Source: Thraustochytrium sp. TN22 (taxonomy: Eukaryota; Sar; Bigyra; Thraustochytrida; Thraustochytriidae). From it: a stretch of DNA of 64,000 bases. Shown piece by piece: positions 54,317 through 61,410 of this stretch. Each line of letters starts with the position of its first letter. Positions within the stretch are counted from its first letter, which is position 1. The position numbers and the translations under genes are program-made. The notes beneath the pieces were generated by a model. That model was not told the origin of the DNA, did not search any database, and saw only the letters and a list, made by a program, of their open reading frames with translations. The stretch lies in the NCBI GenBank assembly GCA_013306675.1, contig JABLUY010000094.1, positions 59,656 through 123,655 of the forward strand, written 5' to 3'.

Positions 54317-54989
54317 TCCAAGGTGCAAAAACTGTTCGCAAAAGCGTAAACGCCGAAGCGAGGCTGGCAGGTGGCTGTCCAGCCTTGAGGTGGCCGTATG
54401 TGTACAGGCTTGCCTTCCGCCACGGACGTGCGTGCCTGCCTGCTCGTGAGTGGTGAGTGTGGAGGAATCGCTTACCCGCGAGGTCCTTGAATTGCTGCCA
54501 GTAGCTCGGCCGGTCTTGCCAACCGAGCCAGTGGTCGAGCTCTGCGAGGCGTCTGGGATGAGTATCTTGCTGCCGTCCTCCGCCTCGCACAGAGCACAGA
54601 GTGCTAATCCGCGCCGAACCCGAAGATGGCCGCAATTTTGATTCCGCGACGGGGAAAGCTTTTAGAGCTCGCCATGCACATGCACTTCAACGTCCTCAAG
54701 AAGCGAATGGCAGAATTGCATGTCCCTGCCCTGACGCGATCGCTGTTTTGCGTGGATCGAAAGCCCCTCTCTCAGAATTCGTCAACATCAGCAAAAAAAG
54801 CACCGTCGTCATGGTCTTCATCAGCGCCGTCGCCATCACGGGCAGCGGCGCGAGCTACTACTAGCTACGCGTGGGTTAAAGAGGGGGGGGGAAGGCCCTG
54901 ACCGACTGACCGACGGACAGACATCCTGTCTACCTCTAATAACAGTAGGCCTTGCTCTCTGTCTGCGAATCGGGGCTCAATCAGCATGA
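54317..54989. other. Intergenic region between converging B2 and aspartokinase
   Basis: 673 bp holding the 3' ends of B2 (plus) and the aspartokinase gene (minus). Base composition is more mixed than in the flanking genes. Open frames of 60-90 codons occur on the plus strand (for example 54601-54864), but they overlap one another and resemble nothing I know. I see no gene here. Confidence 0.6.
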
Positions 54990-57572
54990 TCAGAAGCGCA
55001 CGAACTCGGGGAGCGGGAGGCGCGTCTCGGTGTCGAAGGGGGTAGAGGGCACGCCAACGAGGGCGAGGCGGCCGGGGAGGTTGAGCAGAGCGGCCGGGGC
55101 CGACTCGTTGAGGACAAGAAGCGTGTCCGGGACGTCCTGGTCAACCTGGAGCGCCTGGATGCGCTTGACGTCCGGGTTAAGCGCGGAGACAATGTGCAGG
55201 CGCTGGTCCGGGACGCGCGTGCTGAACCAGACGTTGATGGTGGCGGTGGGCGCGGTCTGGTCAAGCAGCGAGGCGACGACGACGCGAGCGCCGCCGAGCG
55301 CGGTCTGCGCCTTGAGCACGGCCTCCTCGGAGGGCGGCTGCGCGGCGAGCGAGACGCCCGCCGGGAGGTCGTCGTCCGAGGGCGCGGCGCGGCCGACGGC
55401 GAGGTGAACGCGGATATCGGTGCCAACAACGGAGCAGAGGGTGATGACCTGCTGCATGCTGCGGCACAAGAAGACGACAGCCGGGTTCTCAGCGTAGACG
55501 CTGCGCAGCACGGCAGGCTGCTCGCTCCATGAGAGCGGGTAGACGGCGAGCGCGCCGGCGACGCGGCGCACCGAGGCGAGGTCGATGATGCAAAAGGGTT
55601 GGCGCTGGTCCGCGTGCTTGGCGACCTCCTTCTCGAGCCAGGCGCCCGGGTCCTTGAGGCTGAGCTCGTTAAAGCGCGTGCTCATGACGGCCTGCGCGGG
55701 GAGCTGAAGGAAGGAGGCGGAGGAGAGCGAGGCAGCACGCGTGCGCGCGGCGCGCTGCGGCGACGTCTCCACAGCGTCGGCGGAAGAATCGGCGTCGGCG
55801 GTCGCGTCGGCGCCAGCGCCGAGCTCGAGCGACTCGAGAGTGCGGCCGCCGCCGGGCAGCTCAGAGGCCTGCACGGCGCGCGGGCCGCGCGGCGAGAGGT
55901 TCTTGTCGGGGCGCTCGAGCAGCACGTAGTGCAGCTTGAGCACGAGGCGGTCCATGGCCTCCTTGGTGTCCGGGCCGAGCACAAAGGACATGTTGAGGTC
56001 CTCGGTGGACTCACTGAGCAGCAGCAGCTTGTACTGCTCGAGCTCCTTGAAGGCGTCAGCCATGCCGTGCAGCAGCGTGCGGAGCTTGCGGCCGACGATG
56101 GAGACGACGGTGCAGTTCTCCTGGACCTCGACGTGGCCCTGGCGCTCGAGCGAGCGCAGCAGCATCGAGAAAGCATGGCCGTTCGTGCCGCCGGGAATGT
56201 CCTCAAGGGTCATGCTGACCGCGTACTGCGAGGTGGCGATGAGGTCGACAGAGATGCCGAGGTGCTGGAAGGGCGCGAAGACGCGGCTCAGGAAGCCGGC
56301 CTCGCCCCACATGTCGACGGTGCTGATGGTGAGCAGCACCTGGCCGGTGCGCTTGGTGATGGCCATGACGGCGCTCTCCTGGCTGTGCGGGATGAGCGCC
56401 GGCGCCAGGATGCAGGTGTGGTGCTCCGAGTCCGGCTGGAAGGTGTTGCGGATTTCGACCGGGATCTTGCCCCAGTTGGCCGGCCCGAGGCAGCGCGGGT
56501 GCAGCACCTTGGCGCCCATGGCGGCCAGCTCCTGCGCCTCGCGGTACGTGAGCTCCTCGATGAGGCGCGCGTTGGGCACCTGGCGCGGGTCCGAGGAGAA
56601 CATGCCGTCTACGTCGGTCCAGATCTCCAGCTTCTCCGCCGCGAGCGCCGCCGCAAAGAGCGCGCCGGAGGTGTCGCTGCCGCCGCGGCCCAGCACGCAC
56701 GCCTGACCCTCGGGCGTGCAGGCGATGAAGCCCTGGGTAACCACCACGGTCTTCTCCGCGAAGAGCAGCGCGCGGCGCGTCATGCCGGCCGAGGCGTACG
56801 AGCCGTGGCCGTCGCGGTCCGCGTCGGCCTCACCGCCAGCTGCCGCGTCCAGGTTGAGGCAGAAGGGCGTCACGTCAGCGTTGAGGAACTTGTTCTCGTT
56901 CTCGTCGCCGCCGCCGTTGCTGTCGCTGCTGCCGCCGCGCGCCGTGGTGACCAGCACCTCGCGCGCGTCGATGATGTCCACGGCGTCGGCGGCCTCGCCC
57001 AGGGCCACCATGCGCCGGCGCAGCAACTGCACGCCGATGATGGTGCTCATGAGCTCACCGTAGCCCAGGATGCGGCCGCGCAGGCGCGCCGAGGTGGCCT
57101 CGCCAGTGAGCCGGATGCCCGCCACCAGGCGCTCCAGCTCGTCCAGGTACGGCTTGACCACGCCAAAGTCCACCTCCAGCTCCTCGCAGTGCTTCTCGTG
57201 CCGCTCGCGCAGCCACGCCAGCTCGGCGTCCACCGCGCTCGTGGGCGCGCTGCCGGCCGTCGCCTCGGCCATGCTCGCCACGGCCGCGCTCGACGCCACG
57301 GCGCGCAGCTTCATGCCCAGCCCCTTGCTGACATTCCCGCCGGGGCTCAGCGTGCCGCCGGCCACGGCCTCCGCCTCCAGGCCCTCCGCGAGCCGCACCA
57401 GGTGGTTGGTCGTCTGCGACACAGCCGAGAGCACCAGGCACACGCGCTTGCCCTCGCTGCGCAGCTCCTGCGTCCTGCGCACGATCACATCCCAGGTCCC
57501 TGCGCTGCTCACCGACGTGCCTCCAAACTTGCACACCACCCACGCGCCGGCCGCGCCGCCTTCGCCGGCCAT
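54990..57572 (-). CDS. Aspartokinase with ACT domains and C-terminal extension (860 aa)
   Basis: Catalyses ATP-dependent phosphorylation of aspartate, the first step towards lysine, threonine and methionine. The open frame extends upstream through Arg/Ala repeat sequence, but the ATG at 57570-57572 directly precedes the domain (KFGGTSVSS at residue 15). Kinase motifs follow: GRGGSDTSG (about 293), a TDVDGMFSSDPR block, and LAAMGAKVLHPRC. ACT domain 1 lies at about 408-455 and ACT 2 at about 478-530, implying feedback control by an amino acid. A linker leads to a C-terminal part from about 630 to 860 that opens FCIIDLASVRRVAGAL. That resembles the start of the PLP barrel of diaminopimelate decarboxylase, known fused to aspartokinase in some bacteria, but I see no PLP lysine and it is too short for the full enzyme. 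It may be a decayed or reshaped decarboxylase domain. Kinase assignment is secure; the C-terminus is not. Confidence 0.92.
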   Translation of the reverse strand: MAGEGGAAGAWVVCKFGGTSVSSAGTWDVIVRRTQELRSEGKRVCLVLSAVSQTTNHLVRLAEGLEAEAVAGGTLSPGGNVSKGLGMKLRAVASSAAVASMAEATAGSAPTSAVDAELAWLRERHEKHCEELEVDFGVVKPYLDELERLVAGIRLTGEATSARLRGRILGYGELMSTIIGVQLLRRRMVALGEAADAVDIIDAREVLVTTARGGSSDSNGGGDENENKFLNADVTPFCLNLDAAAGGEADADRDGHGSYASAGMTRRALLFAEKTVVVTQGFIACTPEGQACVLGRGGSDTSGALFAAALAAEKLEIWTDVDGMFSSDPRQVPNARLIEELTYREAQELAAMGAKVLHPRCLGPANWGKIPVEIRNTFQPDSEHHTCILAPALIPHSQESAVMAITKRTGQVLLTISTVDMWGEAGFLSRVFAPFQHLGISVDLIATSQYAVSMTLEDIPGGTNGHAFSMLLRSLERQGHVEVQENCTVVSIVGRKLRTLLHGMADAFKELEQYKLLLLSESTEDLNMSFVLGPDTKEAMDRLVLKLHYVLLERPDKNLSPRGPRAVQASELPGGGRTLESLELGAGADATADADSSADAVETSPQRAARTRAASLSSASFLQLPAQAVMSTRFNELSLKDPGAWLEKEVAKHADQRQPFCIIDLASVRRVAGALAVYPLSWSEQPAVLRSVYAENPAVVFLCRSMQQVITLCSVVGTDIRVHLAVGRAAPSDDDLPAGVSLAAQPPSEEAVLKAQTALGGARVVVASLLDQTAPTATINVWFSTRVPDQRLHIVSALNPDVKRIQALQVDQDVPDTLLVLNESAPAALLNLPGRLALVGVPSTPFDTETRLPLPEFVRF

Positions 57573-57580
57573 CCTGCCCT

Positions 57581-57627
57581 GCCTCGCCTCGCCTCGCCTC
57601 GCCTCGCCTCGCCTCGCCTCGCCTCGC
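57581..57627. repeat. GCCTC pentamer array at aspartokinase 5' end
   Basis: Nine tandem GCCTC units starting 9 bp upstream of the aspartokinase start codon, with further degenerate copies to about 57670. This is the same pentamer as the array upstream of A2. Confidence 0.95.
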
Positions 57628-58410
57628 CGCGCGAGCTCGCGCCGCGCGCCGCCTGCCTCGCCTCGCCTCGCCTTGCCTGCCGCCGATGCCGATGCCGATG
57701 CCGATGCCGAGCGCCCGAGGCCGATCGCTCCAGGCCCGGGCCGCCCGGGCTCGCCGCGGGGTCCGCCGCGCCGCGCGGGCCGCTGCCGCGCCGCCGGCTG
57801 CCGCGCGAGCCGCCGAGCGCCGCCGCCAGATGCCGGTCTGCGCGCGCGCCGCCGCCGCCACCCGCGCCGGCCTCCCTTTCCCCGCACTTGCGCGCCGCTT
57901 GCGCCACTTGCGCGCGGCTTTGCGCCACTGGCCGCAAGGCGCCGCAAAGCGCCGCAAAGCGCCGGAGCCGCTGTTCTGCCCTTGCGCTCGGGCGCCGGCA
58001 CTGCAGGCAGGCCGGGTCGACCACGGCGGCCACGGCGGCGCGGGGCGCGGCGCGGCGCGGCGCGGCGGAGACGCGGCGACGGGCTCGAGCTCAGAGGCCG
58101 CAGCGACGAACGCGACTCGAGGCGAAGAAGTCGAAGTCGAAAGCTGGCGTAACGAGGCCTTGCGGGCGGGCTGCGAGGCACGAGGCTCGCTCGGCTGGCC
58201 GGGTCCGAGTCCTAGTTAGGTTAGGAAATGTGGGGCTCGAAGGTGACGGGGCTGCGCGCGGTCGAGGCGCCAGCGATGATGACGAGAGCGGCGGAGACTG
58301 CGGAAGACGTCGGGCTCGAAGACGGCAAGACTGTGGTCCTGGCGCGATCGGGGACGGGTCGCGTGTGCCGCAACGTGGTCTGCCATCAAAGCGCGCCTGG
58401 CCGGCAGCGT

Positions 58411-58447
58411 CGCAGAGCGTCGCAGAGCGTCGCAGAGCGTCGCAGAG
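58411..58447. repeat. CGCAGAGCGT decamer array
   Basis: Three exact CGCAGAGCGT units plus a partial fourth, preceded by a partial copy (GCAGCGT). It ends about 20 bp from the stop codon of the DUF1295-family gene, so it lies in that gene's 3' flank. Confidence 0.92.
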
Positions 58448-58466
58448 TCGCTTCTACTTTGATTAG

Positions 58467-59294
58467 CTAGCTGGACTTGCTGCCGTCGAGAGGCTTGAGC
58501 GTCGGGTTGGGCAGCAGCAGAGGGGTGCGGGCGTGGTAGCGCTGCCAGAGGGGATCCTTGCCCCAGTGCTTGCGGGCGTGGGCTTGGAGGAGCGGGACAC
58601 CGCTGACAAAGCGGAGGAGGAAAAAGTTGAAGAGAGGGCAGAGCACGGTTGCGTACTCGGCGCCGCGCATCTGGGCGGAGCTGGAGAGCCAGAGGCCGGC
58701 CCACATGGCGATCTCGCCGCAGTAGTTGGGGTGCTGCGCCCAGGCCCAGACGCCCGTGGTGATGAACCGGTCGTGGTTGGCCGGGTCGGCGCGGAAGGCG
58801 CGCTTCTGCGCGTCGGCCGTGACCTGCAGCGCAAAGCCCGCCACCCACAGGCTCCAGCCGGCCACATCCTGCCAGGTGACCTGGTCAGCGCCGGCAGGGT
58901 CATCCTCGGGTCGCTTGCTGTTGATGAGGTACACGGGCAGGCCGGTCACCACGGTCCACAGGCCCTGCATAATCCAGTAGATCAAGAACGCGCCTGGCTT
59001 CGTACGCACGCCGTCGAAGCGGCGATCCTTGCCGTCCTTGAGGATGCGGCTCACGAGAAAGCTGCCGAGCCGGCCGGACCAGAGCAGCACGAGCGCACTA
59101 TTGACCCAGTTGCGCAGCAGCTTGTGCTTGCGCGTGCCTAGCGAGGACGCCGTCAGCCACCAGTACGTGGCCGCGCCCGTCGCGTCGTAGAAGCGCTCCG
59201 TCTGCAGTGCTGCGGCCACGGCCCAGGCGGCCACCTGGATGCCGAAGCCGTCCCGCGCCACCGTCGCCAGCGGCGAGCTCAGCATGCTGCCCAT
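58467..59294 (-). CDS. DUF1295 / steroid 5-alpha-reductase-like membrane protein (275 aa)
   Basis: The protein has several hydrophobic helices and the C-terminal signature of the DUF1295 family (related to steroid 5-alpha-reductase and isoprenylcysteine methyltransferase folds). ITTGVWAWAQHPNYCGE at about residues 180-197 has the His-Pro-Asn-Tyr and Glu typical of the cofactor-binding region. The family-like tail HWGKDPLWQRYHARTPLLLP follows near 247-266. I use ATG 59292-59294; the frame opens a few codons earlier only at a GTG. About 6-7 membrane segments are expected, in ER or another internal membrane, with probable NAD(P)H-dependent reduction of a lipid or sterol double bond; substrate unknown. 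It is divergent from the bZIP gene, with 311 bp between starts. Confidence 0.85.
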   Translation of the reverse strand: MGSMLSSPLATVARDGFGIQVAAWAVAAALQTERFYDATGAATYWWLTASSLGTRKHKLLRNWVNSALVLLWSGRLGSFLVSRILKDGKDRRFDGVRTKPGAFLIYWIMQGLWTVVTGLPVYLINSKRPEDDPAGADQVTWQDVAGWSLWVAGFALQVTADAQKRAFRADPANHDRFITTGVWAWAQHPNYCGEIAMWAGLWLSSSAQMRGAEYATVLCPLFNFFLLRFVSGVPLLQAHARKHWGKDPLWQRYHARTPLLLPNPTLKPLDGSKSS

Positions 59295-59605
59295 GGCGCT
59301 GCACGTGCGCACCGTGCCGTGCGTCCCCGCTGCGGTCTCGCCGCGCGCCGCCCTGGCTGCGCCGCGAGAGCTGCCGGGAGCTGCCGAGAGCTTCGTCTAT
59401 CCAAGGTTTCGGGTCTGGCCCGGTCCTTGCTCCAAGTCCAGGACGACGAACTAGTAACTCGGACCCAGCTTCGTTCGTTGGAGAAGGGAGAATGATACCC
59501 CCACGACCATGCCGCTGCACAAACCCGAAACCAACTCGGACTCGCGCCAGCGCAGCGCAGCGCAGCGCAGCGCAGCGCGGCGCAACGCGGCGCAGCGCAG
59601 GCAGC
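59295..59605. promoter_or_regulatory. Divergent promoter region of DUF1295 gene and bZIP gene
   Basis: 311 bp between two divergent start codons. Near the bZIP ATG it carries a CGCAG pentamer array (59551-59600). A less GC-rich stretch (59440-59540) in the middle probably contains the core promoters. No known motif recognised with certainty. Confidence 0.55.
59551..59600. repeat. CGCAG pentamer array 5' of bZIP gene
   Basis: About five exact CGCAG units followed by degenerate CGCGG and CGCAA copies, ending 5 bp before the bZIP start codon. A similar run (CGCAACGCAGCGCAG) occurs at 41539-41568 upstream of B2. Confidence 0.92.
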
Positions 59606-61216
59606 ATGGAGGCCGAGTGGGCGGCACTGGAGCGTGAGATCGACGCCCTGCCGGACGAGCTGCTGCTCGCCACGGAGGACGGCGACGGCGCCTGGGCCGA
59701 CGGCCTGGAGTTCGATTTGGGCGGCGCCGCGGAGGGCGAAGGACAGGCCGATGCATTTGGCAGCAGCCTTCGGCCGCAGCAGGAGCAGGGCCAGCTGCAG
59801 GACGCGACGGAGGAACCGCAGCTGCCGCCCTGCACGCCGCAGCCCTGCACGCCGCAGCCGCCGCCCTCCACGCCGCAGGAGAGGGAGAGCAGCAGCAGGA
59901 GCAGCGAGAGCCTGGACGAAGGCGGCAGCGGCTGCAAGAACGGAGCGAGCAGCGCTGTGGCCGAGCAGCGCAAGCGCAACGCGGCGGCGAGCCGACGGCT
60001 GCGCGAAAAGCGCAAGGCAGAGCGCGACGCGCTCGACGAGCACATCAAGGACATGCAGCGCGAGAACAATCTCCTGCTGCACAAGATCGCCGTACTGCAG
60101 AACGAAGTGCAGACGCTGCGGTTCACAGACGGCCCTGGGCTGGCGCGCGAGAACGCACTGTTGCGCGCCGAGATCAAGCGGCACAAGGCCTTTATGAACA
60201 ACATCATCCACGCCGTGCACGAGCACGAGGACAACCAGGACGAGGCTATGCAGCGCATGTACTTTGCTGGCCTGCGCAGCGCGCTTGCGCGCGTCGTTGG
60301 CATGGCGCACACCAGCGCCTACGACCCGAGCTGGAAGCCGCAGGAGCCGCTGCCGCTGCCATGGGAGGGCGCACCACCGCTCAGCGACTTCCGCGCGCAA
60401 ACGCTTCCGGTGGGCGCCCCGCCCGAGCAGGTGGCCGCCGTCAACGTGCGCCTTGACCTGGAGTGCGTGCCGCTCTCCCAGGAGCGTCTGCAAGAGCGCG
60501 CCGAGCGCGCCTTTCGGGACGTCTTTACAACCAGTGCCATCTTCGCCTACTTTCGCAACCTGGACCAGCGCGACCGCACGCTGGAGCGCTTCTCTTCGCC
60601 CGGTCTCGATAAGGTGCAGCGTGCCCTTGACAAGCAGAACGAGCGCCTGCTCATCTACTCCTACGCGGACGATTGCTTCGACCTGCTCACGTCCATGTCC
60701 AAAACGACCACCAAGCTGAACCTCAGCGCCGTCTGCAGGGACGCGGACGAGGCCGAGAAAGACCGATACGCCAAGCCGCCCTGCATCGTCGACGCCACCG
60801 TTGTTCTCATGTCCACGCTCTCACACCAGCTCACGGCGGCCGTGGCGCCAGAAACCTCTGCGGCCGCCGCCGCGCTGCCCGTCTCACCTGAGTGCGAGGA
60901 CACCGCGTCAATCATGGAGGGCGTCATCATCTACTCGCGGCCGGACACGCCCGCGGACCACTCTAGCCTCATCTTCGTCAGCTCCATCTCGGTCAACTCG
61001 CACCTCCGTCTCACGGGCGCCGCGGACGTGACGGCGCCTAATAGCCTGGTCCCTGCGCGACTGCGGGAGGAGATTGCCACCTTTAGCACCTTTATGCACA
61101 TTCTCTGCATGCTGCCCGACGCCGACACCGATGCCTGGGCGGCCACGCTCGCCAAGATGGCCGATCCGGCCATGAAGTCTCCGGGGCCCTCCTCTTCGCC
61201 AGCGAATGCGCAATGA
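59606..61216 (+). CDS. bZIP transcription factor (536 aa)
   Basis: I start at ATG 59606 (MEAEWAALEREIDALPDELL); the frame is open upstream but only through promoter repeats. The N-terminus (1-60) is acidic, fitting an activation region; a Gln/Pro/Ser-rich linker follows. The basic region RKRNAAASRRLREKRKAE at about 121-138 keeps the invariant N-x7-R spacing, and a leucine zipper continues to about 172. A second short coiled stretch (ENALLRAEIKRH) follows. Residues about 300-520 form a conserved-looking folded region (FAYFRNLDQRDRTLERF, IMEGVIIYSRPD, LIFVSSISVNSHL) that could be a START/Bet v1-like ligand-binding domain, a guess from its alternating strands. Nuclear DNA-binding regulator; target genes unknown. 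Confidence 0.88.
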   Translation: MEAEWAALEREIDALPDELLLATEDGDGAWADGLEFDLGGAAEGEGQADAFGSSLRPQQEQGQLQDATEEPQLPPCTPQPCTPQPPPSTPQERESSSRSSESLDEGGSGCKNGASSAVAEQRKRNAAASRRLREKRKAERDALDEHIKDMQRENNLLLHKIAVLQNEVQTLRFTDGPGLARENALLRAEIKRHKAFMNNIIHAVHEHEDNQDEAMQRMYFAGLRSALARVVGMAHTSAYDPSWKPQEPLPLPWEGAPPLSDFRAQTLPVGAPPEQVAAVNVRLDLECVPLSQERLQERAERAFRDVFTTSAIFAYFRNLDQRDRTLERFSSPGLDKVQRALDKQNERLLIYSYADDCFDLLTSMSKTTTKLNLSAVCRDADEAEKDRYAKPPCIVDATVVLMSTLSHQLTAAVAPETSAAAAALPVSPECEDTASIMEGVIIYSRPDTPADHSSLIFVSSISVNSHLRLTGAADVTAPNSLVPARLREEIATFSTFMHILCMLPDADTDAWAATLAKMADPAMKSPGPSSSPANAQ

Positions 61217-61410
61217 TCGGTCGTCGTACAAGCAAGCAACCCACCCCCACCGCGGGAGGGGAGGGCGCGACGAAAGGACCGCGCTGCGCTCGCGCCCACT
61301 CACCCCCCTGAAAACGTCAGGTTGTTCTACTGACTCACTCTCTGTCTCTCTCTCGCTTCTTCACTTTCTTTTCTTTAGGCTACTTGGTGCCAGGGGGCGC
61401 TCGCTCAAAC
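61217..61410. other. Intergenic region between converging bZIP gene and MAD1
   Basis: 194 bp between the two stop codons. It contains a pyrimidine-rich plus-strand tract (about 61335-61376, CTCTGTCTCTCTCTCGC then CTTTCTTTTCTTTAGG), which on the MAD1 strand is a purine-rich 3' UTR. No gene. Confidence 0.7.

Larger units (their letters stand above)
57573..58466. other. GC-rich region 5' of aspartokinase and 3' of DUF1295 gene
   Basis: About 890 bp containing the promoter and 5' UTR of the aspartokinase gene and the 3' flank of the next minus-strand gene. The GCCTC array (57581-57627), a GATGCC-type hexamer run (57684-57710) and a decamer array near 58411 are its main features. Long frames open on both strands but encode only Arg/Ala/Pro-rich repeat-like sequence. 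No gene seen. Confidence 0.6.

Noticed and set aside
54601-54864. Small open frames after B2
   Set aside because: Several overlapping frames of 60-90 codons, none with family resemblance or evidence favouring one.
57573-58181. 203-residue N-terminal extension of aspartokinase (possible transit peptide)
   Set aside because: No ATG is needed there: the sequence is Arg/Ala/Gly repeat from GCCTC arrays, and ATG 57572 sits just before the kinase domain. A targeting peptide cannot be wholly excluded.
55599-58466. Plus-strand open frame of 955 codons opposite the aspartokinase gene
   Set aside because: The minus frame encodes a clear aspartokinase; the antisense product is Arg/Ala/Val/His-rich and ends in repeat sequence.
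61335-61380. Pyrimidine tract followed by TTTAGG resembling a 3' splice site on the plus strand
   Set aside because: It lies after the bZIP stop and is followed by the MAD1 coding strand in reverse; no plus-strand exon follows.
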